Assembly: GCA_023375785.1 (NCBI GenBank)
Contig: SZWC01000574.1
Span: forward strand, 1 to 46,829
Reading direction: 5' to 3'
Origin: Penium margaritaceum
Taxonomy: Eukaryota > Streptophyta > Zygnematophyceae > Desmidiales > Peniaceae
Length of the DNA stretch: 46,829 bases
The position numbers were made by a program, and so were the translations under genes. Shown piece by piece: positions 7,501-21,849 of this stretch. Positions within the stretch are counted from its first letter, which is position 1. Each line of letters starts with the position of its first letter. The notes under the pieces are model-generated. The model saw nothing but the letters and a program-made list of their open reading frames with translations. It made no database searches and had not been told where the DNA came from.

Positions 7501-10413
7501 GGTAGAATACTGGTGGCTCCATGTGGCTATTGTGCGCAATGCCTTGACAAAGTTGGCATGTGCCACTGATCATGACCACCACGTTTACCAAGTGACATCA
7601 ACTTCTACGAAGCATAACAAGAGTCAGCCACGGTCAGAGTGCCCAATCAAAGCGCACTTCTAATATGCATGACCTTGCAGGTATAAACAAGGTCATAACC
7701 CGGTGGCTTGGCACGGCTATTGTGCACAATGCCGTGACAAAGTTGGCATGTGCCACTGACCATGACCACAAAGTTTACCAAGTACATTAAACGGCTATGA
7801 ATCATAACACGAGTCAGCCACGGTCAGAGTGTCCAATCACAGTGCACATGTACTGGGAATGACCTTGCAGGTATAAACAAGGTAGAATACTCGTGGCTCG
7901 GTGTGGCTATTGTGCGCAATTCCTTGACAACGTTGGCATGTGCCACTAACCATGACCACAAATTTATCCAAGTGACTTTTAGTTCTATTGATCATGACAC
8001 GAGTCAGCCACGGTCAGAGTATCCAATCACTGTGCAGATGTACTATGCATGATCTTGCATGTACAAACAGGGTAGAATACTAGTGGCTCGGTGTGGCTAT
8101 TTTGCGCAATGCCTTGACAAAGTTGGCATGTGCCACTGACCATGACCACAAATGTATCCAAGTGACTTTTACTTCTATTGATCATAACACGAGTCAGCCA
8201 CGGTCAGAGTGTCCAATCACAATGCAGATGTGCTAGGCATGATCGTGCAGGTGCAAACAAGGTAGACTACTGGTGGCTTAGTTTGGCTATTGTGTGCAAT
8301 GCCTTGACAAATATGGCATGTGCCACTGACCGTGACCACAAATGTATCCAAGTGACTTTTACTTCTACTGATCATAACACGAGTCAGCCGCGGTCAGAGT
8401 GTCCAATTACAGTACAGATGTATTGGGCATGATCGTGCAGGCTCAGAAAGGTAGGTTACTGCTGGCTCGGTGTGGCTATTGTGCGCAATGCCTTGACAAA
8501 GTTGGCATGTGCCACTGACCATGACCACAAAGTTTACCAAGTGAATTTAACTTCTACGAATCATAACACGAGTCAGCCACGGTCTGAGTATCCAATCAAA
8601 GTGCACATCTAATCTGCATGACCTTGCAATTATAAACAAGGTTAAAAACTGGTGGCTTGGCACGGCTGTGGTGCGCAATGCATTGACAAAGTTGGCATGT
8701 GACACTGACCATGACCACAAAGTTTTTCAAGTACATTAAACGGCTATGAATCATAACACGAGTCAGCCATGGTCAGAGTGTCCAATCACAGTGCATATAT
8801 ACTGGGCATGACCTTGCAGGTGTAAACAAGGTAGAATAGTGGTGGCTCGGTGTGGCTATTGTGCGCAATGCCTTGACAAAGTTGGCATGTGCCACTGACC
8901 ATGACGAAAAAGTTTACCAAGTGACTTTACCTTCTACGAATCGTAACACGAGTCAGCCACAATCAGAGTTTCCAATCACAGTTCAGATATACTAGGCATG
9001 AGCTTGTAGGTATAAACAAGGTAAAAAACCGGTGGCTTCGTAGGCTATTGAGGCAATGCCTTGACAAAGTTGGCATGTGCCACTGACCATGTCCACAAAG
9101 TTTACCAAGTACCTTAAACGGCTATGAATTACAACACGAGTCAGCCACGGTCAGACAGCTCCATGACAGTGCAGATATCCTAGGCATGACCTTGAAGGTA
9201 CAAACAAGGTAGAGTACTGGTGGCTTGGTGCGGCTATTGTGCGCAACGCCTTGACAAAGTTGGCATGTGCCACTGACCATGATCATAAATGTATTCAAGT
9301 GACTTTTACTTCTATTGATCATAACACGAGTCAGCCGCAGTCAGAGTGTCCAATCAAAGTACACATGTACTAGGCATGATTCTGCAGGTGCAAACAAGGT
9401 AGAATACTGGTGGCTCGGTGTGGCTATTGTGCGCAATGCCTTGAAAAAGTTGGCATGTGCCACTCACCATGGCCACAAAGTTTACCAAGTGACTTTAAAT
9501 TCTACGAATCGTAACACGAGTCAGCCACGGTCAGAGTGCCCAATCACAACGCACATCTAATATGCATGACCTTGCAGTAATAAACAAGGTAAAAAGTTGG
9601 TGGCTTGGCACGGCTATTGTGCGCAATGCCTTGACGAAGTTGGCATTTGCCACTGACCATGACCACAAAGTTTACCAAGTACATTAAACGGCTATTAATC
9701 ATAACACGAGTCAACCACGGTCAAAGTATCCAATCACAGTGCAGATATACTGGGCATGACCTTAAATAAATAAACAAGGTAGAATACTGGTGGCTCGGTG
9801 TGGTTGTTTTGCACAATGCCCTGACAAAGTTGGCATGTGCCAATGACCATGACCACAAATGTATCCACTTGACTTTTCCATCTATCGATCATAACACAAG
9901 TCAGCCACTGTCAGAGTGTCCAATCAATGTGCAGATGTACTAGGCAAGATCTTGCAGGTTCAAACAATGTATAATACTGGTGGCTCGGTGTGGCTTTTGT
10001 GCGCAATGCCTTGAAAACGTTGGCATGTGCCAATGATCATGACCACAAAGTTTACCAACTACCTTAAACGGCTATGAATCATAACGCGAGCCAGCCACGG
10101 TCAGAGTTTCCAACCACAGTGCAGATATACTGGGCATGCCCTTGCAGGTATAAACAAGGTAGAATACTGGTGGATGTGTGTGGCTATTGTACGCAATGCC
10201 TTGACAAGTTTGGCATGTGCCACTGACCATGACTACAAATGTATTAAAGTGACGTTTACTTCTATTTATCATAACACCAGTCAGCCATGGTCGGAGTGTC
10301 CAATCACAGTGCAGATGTACAATGCATGATCTTGCAGGTACAAACAAGGTAGAATACTGGTGGCTCGGTGTGGCTATTGTGCGCAATGCCTTGACGAAGT
10401 TGGCATGTGCCAC

Positions 10414-10505
10414 TGACCATGACCACAAAGTGTACCAAGTGACTTTAACTTCTATGAATCGTTACACGAGTCAGCCACAGTCAGAGTGCCCAATCACAGT
10501 GCACA
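10414..10505 (+). repeat. Near-identical C-half segment (partner 11554-11645)
   Basis: The stretch with AAAGTGTACCAAGTG, TTCTATGAATCGTTACACG and CACAGTCAGAGTGCCC is repeated almost without change six monomers downstream at 11554-11645. Downstream the two differ: here GCACATCTAATATGC, there GCAGATATACTGGGC. That suggests a conversion or exchange tract. Confidence 0.65.
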
Positions 10506-11704
10506 TCTAATATGCATGACCTTGCAGGTATAAACAAGATAAAAAACCAGTGGCTTGGCACGGCTTTTGTGCGCAATGCCTTGACAAAGTTGGCATGTGC
10601 CACTGACCATGACCACAAAGTTTACCAAGTGACTTTAACTTCTACGAATCCTAACACAACTCAGCCACAGTTCGAGTGTCCAATCACAGTGTACATGTAG
10701 CATGCATGACCTTTTAGGTATAAACAGGGTGAAACACCAGTTTTTTGGCACGGCTATTGTGTGCAATGCCTTGACAAAGTTGGCTTGTGCCACTGACCAT
10801 GACCACAACGTTTACCAAGTACCTTTAACGGATATGAATCATAACACGAGTCAGCCACGGTCAGAGTGTCTAATCACATTGCACATGTACTACGCATGAT
10901 CTTGCTGGTGCTAACAAGGTAAAATACTGGTGGCTCGGTGTGGCTATTTTGCGCAATACCTTGAAAAAGTGGGCATGTGCCACTGACCATGACCACAAAT
11001 GTATCAGAATGACTTTTACTTCTATTGATCATAACATGAGTCAGCCACGGTCCGAGTGTCTAATCACAGTACAGATGTACTAGGTATGATCGTGTAGGTA
11101 TAAACAAGGTAGAATACTGGAGGCTCGGTGTGGCTATTGTGCGCAATGCCTTGACAAAGTTGGCATGTGCCACTGACTATGACCACAAAGTTTACCAAGT
11201 GACTTTAACTTCTACAAATCGTAACACGAGTCAACCACGGTCAGAGTGCCCAATCACAGTGCAGATCTAATATGCATGACCTTGCAGGTATAAACAAGGA
11301 AAAAAACTGGTGGCTTGGCACGTCTATTGTGCGCAATGCCTTGACAAAGTTGGCATGTGCCACTGACCATGACCACAAGTTGTACCAAGTGACTTTAACT
11401 TCTACAAATCGTAACACAAGTCAGCTACAGTCAAAGTGCCCAATCACAGTTTAGGTGTACTAAGCATGACCTTGCATGTATAAACAAGGTAAAAAACTGG
11501 TGGCTTGGAACGGCTAGTGTGTGCAATGCCATGACAAAGGTGGCATGTGCCACTGACCATGACCACAAAGTGTACCAAGTGACTTTAACTTCTATGAATC
11601 GTTACACGAGTCAGCCACAGTCAGAGTGCCCAATCACAGTGCAGATATACTGGGCATGACCTTGCAGGTATAAACAAGGTAAATAAACTGGTGGCTTGGA
11701 ACGG

Positions 11705-12030
11705 CTAGTGTGTGCAATGCCTTGACAAAGGTGGCATGTGCCACTGACCATGACCACAAAGTTTACCAAGTACCTTAAACGGCTATGAATCATTACACGC
11801 GTCAGCCACGGTCAGAGTGTCCAATCACTGTGCAGATACACTGGGAATGACCTTACCGGCATAAACAAAGTAGAATACTGGTGGCTCGGTGTGGCTATTG
11901 TGCGCAATGCCTTGACAAAGTTGGCATGTGCCACTTACCATGACCAAACATATATCCTAGTGAATTTTACTTCTATTGATCATAACACGAGTCACCCACG
12001 GTCAGAGTGTCCAATCACAGTGCAGATGTA
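11705..12030 (+). repeat. Paralogous segment, copy 2 (partner 6100-6425)
   Basis: Shares the variants listed for 6100-6425. Just upstream, 11500-11560 and 11690-11750 share the rare GGAACGGCTAGTGTGTGC and CAAAGGTGGC, indicating a local monomer duplication. Confidence 0.75.
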
Positions 12031-12466
12031 CTAGGCATGATTTTGCAGGTACAGACAAGGTAGAATACTGGTGGCTTGGTGTGGCTATTGTGCGCAATAC
12101 ATTGACAAAGTTGGCATGTGCCACTGACCATGACCACAAAGTTTACCAAGTGAATTTAATTTCTACGAATCATAACACCAGTCAGCCACGGTAAGAGTGC
12201 CCAGTCACAGCGCACATCTAATATGCATGAACTTGCAGGTATAAACCAGGTAAAAACCCGGTTGCGTGGCATGGCTATTGTGCGCAATGCCTTGACAAAG
12301 TTGGCATGTGCCACTGACCATGACCACAAAGTTTACCAAGTACCTTTAACGGCTATGAATCATTAAACGAATCAGCCACGGTCAGAGTGTCCAATCACAG
12401 TGCAGATGTACTAGGCATGATTTTGCAGGTGCAAAAAAGGTATAATACTGGTGGCTTGGTGTGGCT

Positions 12467-12481
12467 NNNNNNNNNNNNNNN
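12467..12481. other. Assembly gap (15 N) with duplicated flanks
   Basis: The roughly 94 bases before the gap (12373-12466) and after it (12482-12575) are the same sequence except for a base or two, only 109 bp apart instead of 190. Either two contig ends that should overlap were placed side by side, or an unknown number of near-identical monomers is missing. Confidence 0.9.
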
Positions 12482-15400
12482 AGCCACGGTCAGAGTGTCC
12501 AATCACAGTGCAGATGTACTAGGCATGATTTTGCAGGTGCAAACAAGGTATAATACTGGTGGCTTGGTGTGGCTATTGTGCGCAATGCCTTGACAAAGTT
12601 GGCATGTCCCACTGACCATGACCACAAAGTTTACCAAGTGCCTTTAACTTCTACGAATCATAACACGAGTCAGCCACGGTCAGAGTGCACAATCATTGTG
12701 CACATCTAGTACGCATGACCTTGCAGGTATAAACAAGTTCAAAAACCGGTGGCTTGGCACGGCTATTGTGCACAATGCCTTGACAAAGTTGGCATGTGCC
12801 ACTGACCATGACCACAAAGTTAACCAAGTGACTTTAACCTCTACGAATCATAACACGAGTCAGCCACGGTCTGAGTATACAATCACTGTGCACATCAAAT
12901 ATGCATGACCCTGCAGGTATAAAGAGGGTAAAAAACCGGTGTCTTGGCACGGCTATTGTGCACAATGCCTTGACAAGGTTGGCAAGTGCCATTGACCATG
13001 ACGACAAAGTTTACCAAGTGACTTTAACTTCTATGAATCGTAACAGGAGTCATCCACAGTCAGAGTGCCCCATCACAGTTCAGATGTACCAGGCATGACC
13101 TTGCAGGTATAAACAAGGCAAAAAAACCCATGGCTTGGCACAGCGTTTGTGCGCAATACCTTGACAAAGTTGGCATGTGCCACTAACCATGACCACAAAG
13201 TTTACCAAGTACCTTAAACGGCTATAAATTATAACACAAGTCAGCTACGGTCAGAGTGTCCAATCACAGTGCAGATATACTGGGCATGACCTTACAGGTA
13301 TGAACAAGGTAGAATTCTGGTGGCTTGGTGTGGCTATTGTGTGCAATGCCTTGACAAATTTGGCATGTGCCACTGACCATGACCACAAATGTATCCAAGT
13401 GACTTTTACTTCAATTGATCATAACACGAGTCAGCCACGGTCAGAGTGTCCAATCACAGTGCAGATGTACTAGGCATGACCTTACAGGTGCAAAAAAAGT
13501 AGAATACTGGTAGCTTGGTGTGGCTATTGTGCGCAATGCCTTGATGAAGTTGGCATATGCCACTGACCATGACCAGAATGATTACCAAGTGACTTTAACT
13601 TCTACGAATCGTAACATGAGTCAGCCACGGTCAGAGTGCCCAATCACATTGCACATCTAATTTGCATGATGTTGCAGGTATAAACAAATTAAAAAACCAG
13701 TGGCTTGGCATGGCTATTGTGTGCAATGCCTTGACAAAGTTGGCATGTGCCACTGACCATGACCACAATGTTTACCAAGTACCTTAAACGGCTATGAATC
13801 ATAACACGAGTCAGCCACATTCAGAGAGTCCAATCATAGTGCAGATATACTGCGCATGACCTCACTGGTATGAACAAGGTAGAGTACTGGTGGCTCGGTG
13901 TCGCTATTGTGCGCACTGCCTTGACAAAGTTGGTATGTGCCACTGACCATGACAACAAAGTTTACCAAGTGACTTTAACTTGTACAAATCGTAACACGAG
14001 TCAGCCACAGTCAGAGTGCCCAATCACAGTTCAAGTTTACTAGGCATGAGCTTGCAGGTATAAACAAGGTAAAAAACTGGTGGCTTGGCACGGCTATTGT
14101 GCGCAATGTCTTGACAAAGTTGGCATGTGCCACTGACCATGGCCACAAAGTCTACCAAGTACCTTAATTGGCTATTAATTATAACACAGGTCAGCCATGG
14201 TCAGAGGGTCCAATCACAGTGCAGATACACTGGACAGGACCTTACAGGTATGAAAAAGGTAGAATGCTGGTGGCTCGGTGTGGCTATTGTGCGCAATGCC
14301 TTCACAAAGTTGGCATGTGCCACTGACCATGACCACAAATGTATCCAAGTGACTTTTAATTCTATTGATCATAACACGAGTCAGCCACGGTCAGTGTGTC
14401 CAATCACAGTGCAGATGCACTGGGCATGACCTTGCGGGTCCAAACGAGGTAGAATACTGGTGGCTCGACGTGGCTATTGTGCGCAATGACTTGACAAAGT
14501 TGGCATGTGCCACTGACCATGACCACAAAGTTTTCCAAGTGACTTTAACATCTACGAATCGTAACACGAGTCAGCCACGGTCCGAGTGCCCAATCATTGT
14601 GCACATCTAATATGCATGACCTTGCAGGTATACACAAGTTAAAAAACTGGTGGCTTGGCACGGCTATTGTGGGCAATGCCTTGACAACGTTGGCATGTGC
14701 CACTGACCATGACCACAAAGATTACCAAGTACCTTAAACGGCTATGAATCATAACACAAGTCAGCCACTGTCAGAGTGTCTAATCACAGTGCAGATATAC
14801 TGGGCATGACCTTACAGGTATGAAAAAGGTAGATTTCCAGTGGCTTGGTGTGACTTTTGTGTGCAATGCCTTGACAAATTTGGCCTGTGCCACTGACCGT
14901 GACCACAAATGTATCCAAGTGACATTCACTTCTATTGCTCATAACACGAGTCAGCCACAGTCAGAGTGTCCAATCACCATGCAGATGTACTAGGCATGAC
15001 CTTGTAGGTACAAACAATGTAGAATACTTGTGGCTCGGTGTGGCTATTGTGCGCAGTGCCTTGACAAAATTGGCATGCGCCACTGACCATGACCACAAAG
15101 TTGACCAGGTGACTTTAACTTCTACGAATCGTAATATGAGTCAGCCACGGTCAGAGTGCCCAATCACAGTGCACATCTAATATGCATGACCTTGCAGGTA
15201 TAAACAAGTTAAAAAACCAGTGGCTTGGCACGGCCATTGTGCGCAATGCCTTGACAAAGTTGGCATGTGCCACTGACCACGACCACAAAGTTTACCAAGT
15301 GACTCTAACTTCTACGAATCGTAACATGAGTCAGCCACGGTGAGAGTGACCAGTCATTGTGCACATATAATATGCATGACATTGTGGTATAAACAAGTTA

Positions 15401-16243
15401 AAAAACCGGTGGATTGGCACGGCTATTGTGCGCAACGCCTTGACAAATTTGGCATGTGCCACTGACCATGACCACAAAGTTTACCAAGTACCTTAAACGG
15501 CTATGAATCATAACACGAGTCAGCCACGGTCAGAGTGTCCAATCACAGTACAAATACTGCGCATGCCCTTGCAGGTATGCACAAGGTAGACTACTGGTAG
15601 CTCGGTGTGGCTATTGTGCGCAATGCCTTGACAAAGTTGGCATGTGCCACTGACCATGACCACAAATGTATGCAAGTGACTTTTACTTCTATTGATCATA
15701 ACACGAGTCAGCCACTGTCAAAGTGTCCAATCACAGTGCAGATGTACTGGGCATGAAATTGCAGGTGCAAAAAAGGTAGAATACTGGTGGCTCGATGTGG
15801 CTACAGTGCGCAATGCCTTGACAAAGGTGGCATGTGCCACTGACCATGACCACAAAGTTTACCAAATGACTTTAACCTCTAGGAATCATAACACAAGTCA
15901 GCCATGGTCAGAGTACGCAATCACAGTGCATATCTAATATGCATGACCTTGCAGGTATAAACAGGGTAAAAAACCGGTGTCTTGGCACGGCTATTGTGCG
16001 CAATGCCTTGACAAGGTTGGCCTGTGCCACTGACCATGACGACAAAGTTTACCAAGTGACTTTAACTTCTACGAATCGTAACAGGAGTCATCCCCAGTCA
16101 GAGTGCCCAATCACAGTTGAGATGTACTAGGCATGACCTTGCAGGTATAAACAAGGTAAAAACCCGTGGCTTGGCACAACTATTGTGCGCAATGCCTTGA
16201 CAAAGTTGGCATATGCCACTGACCATGACCACAAAGTTTACCA

Positions 16244-16244
16244 N
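16244..16244. other. Single N at a contig join with repeated TTTACC
   Basis: AGTTTACCA-N-TTTACCAAGTACC holds 8 extra bases relative to the paralogous site at 7028-7040. The TTTACC on both sides of the N suggests an unmerged overlap. Confidence 0.85.
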
Positions 16245-16701
16245 TTTACCAAGTACCTTAAACGGCTATTAATTATAACACAAGTCAGCCACGGTCAGAG
16301 TGTCCAATCACAGTGCAGATATACTGGACATGACCTTACAGGTATGAACAAGGTAGAATTCGGGTGGCTCGGTGTGGCTATTGTGCGCAATGCCTTGAAA
16401 AAGTTGGCACGTGCCACTGACCATGACCACAAATGTATCCAAGTGACTTTTAATTCTATTGATCATAACACAAGTCAGCCACGGTCTGAGTGTCCAATCA
16501 CAGTGCAGATGTACTAGGCATGACCTTGCGGGTGCAAACAAGGTAGAATACAAGTGGCTCGACGTGGCTATTGTGCGCAATGCCTTGAAGAAGTTGGCAT
16601 GTGCCACTGACCATGACCACAAAGTTTACCAAGTAACTTTAACTTCTACGAATCCTAACACGAGTCAGCCACGGTCAGAGTGCCCAATAACAGCGTAGAT
16701 G

Positions 16702-16717
16702 TACTAGGCATGAGCTA
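16702..16717 (+). other. 14-bp monomer deletion, copy 2
   Basis: Same GCATGAGCTAGGTAG junction and the same 176-bp interval as near 7490. The shared deletion shows that it predates the block duplication. Confidence 0.85.
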
Positions 16718-19700
16718 GGTAGAATACTGGTGGCTCCATGTGGCTATTGTGCGCAATGCCTTGACAAAGTTGGCATGTGCCAGTGATCATGACCACCACG
16801 TTTACCAAGTGACATCAACTTCTACGAAGCATAACAAGAGTCAGCCACGGTCAGAGTGCCCAATCAAAGCGCACTTCTAATATGCATGTCCTTGCAGGTA
16901 TAAACAAGGTCATAACCCGGTGGCTTGGCATGGCTATTGTGCACAATGCCTTGACAAAGTTGGCATGTGCCACTGACCATGACCACAAAGTTTACCAAGT
17001 ACATTAAACGGCTATGAATCATAACACGAGTCAGCCACGGTCAGAGTGTCCAATCACAGTGCAGATGTACTGGGCATGACCTTGCAGGTATAAACAAGGT
17101 AAAATACTCGTGGCTCGGTGTGGCTATTGTGCGCAATTCCTTGACAACGTTGGCATGTACCACTAACCATGACCACAAATTTATCCAAGTGACTTTTAGT
17201 TCTATTGATCATGACACGAGTCAGCCACGGTCAAAGTATCCAATCACTGTGCAGATGTACTATGCATGATCTTGCAGGTACAAACAGTGTAGAATACTAG
17301 TGGCTCGGTGTGGCTATTTTGCGCAATGCCCTGACAAAGTTGGCATGTGCCACTGACCATGACCACAAATGTATCCAAGTGACTTTTACTTCTATTGATC
17401 ATAACACGAGTCAGCCACGGTCAGAGTGTCCAATCACAATGCAGATGTGCTAGGCATGATCGTGCAGGTGCAAACAAGGTAGAATACTGGTGGCTTAGTT
17501 TGGCTATTGTGTGCAATGCCTTGACAAAGTTGGCATGTGCCACTGACCGTGACCATAAATGTATCCAAGTGCCTTTTACTTCTACTGATCATAACACGAG
17601 TCAGCCGCGGTCAGAGTGTCCAATTACAGTACAGATGTACTGGGCATGATCTTGCAGGTTAAGAAAGGTAGGTTACTGCTGGCTCGGTGGGGCTATTGTG
17701 CGCAATGCCTTGACAAAGTTGGCATGTGCCACTGACCATGACCACAAAGTTTACCAAGTGAATTTAACTTCTACGAATCGTAACACAAGTCAGCCACGGT
17801 CTGAGTGTCCAATCAAAGTGCACATCTAATATGCATGACCTTGCAAAAATAAACAAGGTTAAAAACTGGTGGCTTGGCATGGCTATGGTGCGCAATGCAT
17901 TGACAAAGTTGGCATGTGACACTGACCATGACCACAAAGTTTACCAAGTACATTAAACGGCTTTGAATCATAACACGAGTCAGCCATGGTCAGAGTGTCC
18001 AATCACAGTGCATATATACTGGGCATGACCTTACAGGTGTAAACAAGGTAGAATACTGGTGGCTCGGTGTGGCTATTGTGCGCAATTCCTTGACAAAGTT
18101 GGCATGTGCCACTGACCATGACCACAAAGTGTACCAAGTGACTTTAACTTCTACGAATCGTAATACGATTCAGCCACGGTCAGAGTGCCCAATCACAGTG
18201 CACATATAACATGCATGACCTTGCAGGCATAACAAGGTGAAAAAACCGGTGGCTTGGCACGGCTATTGTGCACAATGCCTTGACAAAGTTGGCATGTGCC
18301 ACTGACCATGACCACAAAGTTTACCAATTACGTTCAACGGCTATGAACCATAACACAAGTCAGCCACAATCAGAGTGCCCAATCATAGTGCAGATATACT
18401 GGGCATGACATAACAGGTATAAACAAGGTAAAATACTGGTGGCTCGGTGTGGCTATTGTGCGCAATGCCTTGACAAAGTTGGCATGTGCCACTGACCATG
18501 ACCACAAATGTATCCAAGTGACTTTTACTTATATTGATCATAACACGAGTCAACCACAGTCAGAGTGTCCAATCACAGTGCAGATGTACAAGGCTTAATC
18601 TTGCAGGTGCAAACAAGGTAGAATACTGGTGGCTCGGTGTGGCTACTGTGCGCAATGCCTTGACAAAGTTGGCATGTGCCACTGACCATGACCACAAAGT
18701 GTACCAAGTGACTTTAACTTCTACGAACCATAACACAAGTCAGCCACGGTCAGAGTGCCCAATCAAAGCGCACATCTAATATGCATGACCTTGCAGGTAT
18801 AAACAAGGTAAAAAACCGGTGGCTTGGCACGGCTATTGTGTGCAATTCCTTGACATAGTTGGCATGTGCCACTGACCATGACCACAAAGTTTACCAAAAA
18901 CCTTAAACGGCTATGAATCATAACACGAGTCAGCCAGGGTCAGAGTGTCCAATCACAGTGCATATATACTGGGCATGACCTTACAGAAGAAAAAAGTTAG
19001 AAAACTGGTGGCTCGGTGTGGCTATTGTGTGTAATGCCCTGACAAAGTTGGCATGTGCCACTGACCATGACCACAAATGTATCCAAGTGACTTTCACTTC
19101 TATTGATCATAACACGAGTCAGCCATGATCAGAGTGTCCAATCACAGTACAGATGTACTATGCATGACCTTGCAGTTATAAACAAGGTAAAAACCCGGTG
19201 GCTTGGCACCGCTATTGTGCGCAATGCCTTGACAAAGTTGGCATATGCCACTGACCTGGACCACAAAGTTTACCAAGAACCTTAAAGGGCTATGAATCAT
19301 AACACGAGTCTACCATGGTCAGAGTGTCCAATCACAGTGCATATATACTGGGCATGACCTTATAGGTATTAGAAAGGTAGAAAACTGGTGGCTCGATGTG
19401 GCTATTGTGTGCAATGCCCTGACAAAGTTGGCATGTGCCACTGACCATGACAACAAATGTACCAGAGTGACTTTTACTTCTATTGATCATAACATGAGTC
19501 AGCCACGGTCAGAGTGTCCAATCACAGTGAATATGTACTAGGCATGATCTTGCAGGTGCAAACAAGGTAGAATACTGGTGGCTCGGTGTGGCCATTGTGC
19601 GCAATGCCTTGACAAAGTTGGCATGTGCCACTGACCATGACCTTAAATGTATTCAAGTGACTTGTACTTCTATTGATGATAACACGAGTCAGCCGCGGTC

Positions 19701-21630
19701 AGAGTGTCCAATCAAAGTGCAGATGTAATAGGCATGATCTTGCAAGTGCAAACAAGGTAGAATACTGGTGGCTCGGTGTGGCTATTGTGCGCGATGCCCT
19801 GATAAAGTTGGCATGTGCCACTCACCATGGCCACAAAGTTTACCAAGTGACTCTAACTTCTACGAATTGTAACATGAGTCAGCCACGGTCAGAGTGCCCA
19901 ATCACAGCGCACATCTAATATGCATGAACTTGCAGGAATAAACAATGTAAAAATCCGGTGGCTTGGCATGGCTATTGTGCGCAATGCCTTGACAAAGTTT
20001 GCATTTGCCACTGACCATGACCACAAAGTTTACCAAGTACATTAAACGGCTATTAATCATAACACGAGTCCGCCACGGTCAGAGTGTCCAATGACAGTGC
20101 AGATATACTGTGCATGACCTTACAGGTATAAACAAGGTGGAATACGAGTGGTTCGGCGTGGCTATTTTGCACAATGCCTTGACAAAGTTGGCATGTACCA
20201 CTGACCATGACCACAGATGTATCCAAGTGACTTTTCCATCTATTGATCATAACACGAGTCAGCCACTGTCAGAGTGTCCAAACACAATGCAGATGTAATA
20301 GGCATGATCTTGCAGGTTCAAACAAGGTAGAATACGGGTGGCTTGGTTTGGCTATTGTGCGCAATGCCTCGACAAAGTTGGCATGTGCCCCTGATCATGA
20401 CCACAAAGTTTACAAGTGACTTTAACTTCTACGAATCCTAACACGATTCAGCCACGGTCAGAGTGCCCAATCACAGTGCACATCTAATATGCATTACCTT
20501 GCAGGCATAAACAAGGTAAAAACCCGGTGGCTTGGCACGGCTATTGTGCGCAATGCCTTGACAAAGTTGGCATGTGCCAGTGACCATGACCACAAAGTTT
20601 ACCAACTACCTTAAACGGCTATGAATCATAACGTGAGCCAGCCACGGTCAGAGTGTCCAATCACAGTGCAGATATAATGGGTATGCCCTTGCAGGTATAA
20701 ACAAGGTAGAATACTCGTGGCTCGGTGTGGTTACTGTGCGCAATGCCTTGACAAAATTGGCATGTGCCACTGACCATGACCATAAATGTTTCCAAGTGAC
20801 TTTTACTTCTATTGATCATAACACGAGTCAGCCACGGTCCGAGTGTCCAATCACGGTGCACATGTGATAGGCATGATCTTGCAGGTACAAACAAGGTAGA
20901 ATACTGGTGGCTTGGTGTGGCTATTGTGCGTAATGCCTTTACGAAGTTGGCATGTGCCACTGACCATGACCACAAAGTGTACCAAGTGTCTTTAAGTTCT
21001 ATGAATCGTAACATGGGTCAGCCATGGTCAGAGTGCCCAATCACAGTGCACACCTAGTATGCATGACCTTGCAGGTATAAACAAGGTAAAAAACCGTCGG
21101 CTTGGCACGGCTATTGTGCGCAATGCCTTGACAAAGTTTGCATGTTCCACTGACCATGACCACAAAGTTTACCAAGTGACCTTAACTTCTACGAATCATA
21201 ACACGCGTCAGCCACGGTCAGAGTGTCTTATCACAGTGCAGATTTACTATGCATGATCTGTCTGGTGCAAACAAGGTAGAATACTGGTGGCTCGGTGTGG
21301 CTATTGTGTGCAATGCCTTGACAAAGTGGGCATGTGCCACTGACCATGAGCACAAATGTATCAAAGTGACTTTTACTTCTATTGATCATAACACGAGTCA
21401 TCCACGGTACGAGTGTCGAATCACAGTGCAGATGTACTATGCATGATCTTGCAGATAAAAACATGGTAGAATACTGGTGGCTCGGTGTGGCTGTTGTGCG
21501 CAATGCCTTGACAATGTTGGCATGTGCCACTGACCATGACCACAAAGTTTACCAAGTGACATTAACTTATACGAATCGTAATACGAGTCAGCCACATTCA
21601 GAGTGCCCAATCACAGTGCACATCTAATAT

Positions 21631-21638
21631 GCATGAGC
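21631..21638 (+). other. 93-bp deletion junction at a CATGA direct repeat
   Basis: TCTAATATGCATGA, the start of a class A monomer, joins directly to GCACAAAGTTTACCAAG, which normally follows ACCATGAC 93 bp downstream. The anchor interval is 287 bp (21508 to 21795), equal to 380 minus 93. CATGA is present at both normal positions. Confidence 0.85.
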
Positions 21639-21849
21639 ACAAAGTTTACCAAGTACATTAAACGGCTATGTATCATAGCACGAGTCAGGCACGGTCAGAG
21701 TGTCCAATCACAGTGCAGAAATACTGCGCATGACCTTGCAGGCATAAACAAGGTAGAATACTGGTGGCTCGGTGTGGCTATTGTGCGCAATGCCGTGACA
21801 GTGTTGGCATGTGCCACTGACCATGACCACCCATTTATCCAAGTGACTT

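Larger units (their letters stand above)
6431..8880 (+). repeat. Long-range duplicated block, copy 1 (about 2.45 kb)
   Basis: This block of about 13 monomers is closely similar to 15641-18097. Shared private variants include ATGTATGCAAGTG, GCATGAAATTGCAGG, CTCGATGTGGCTACAGTG, CATTAATTATAACACAAG, the 14-bp deletion giving GCATGAGCTAGGTAG, and TATGCATGATC. The offset is 9210 bp at the left, 9209 after a one-base A-run difference, and 9217 beyond an N-containing join in copy 2. Similarity fades after about 8880. Confidence 0.9.
15641..18097 (+). repeat. Long-range duplicated block, copy 2 (about 2.45 kb)
   Basis: Partner of 6431-8880; see its shared variants. Copy 2 continues leftwards through a normal monomer, whereas copy 1 starts at a deletion joint, so copy 2 keeps the more complete left side. 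The block contains an N at 16244 with an extra 8 bases, which looks like an assembly join. Confidence 0.9.
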
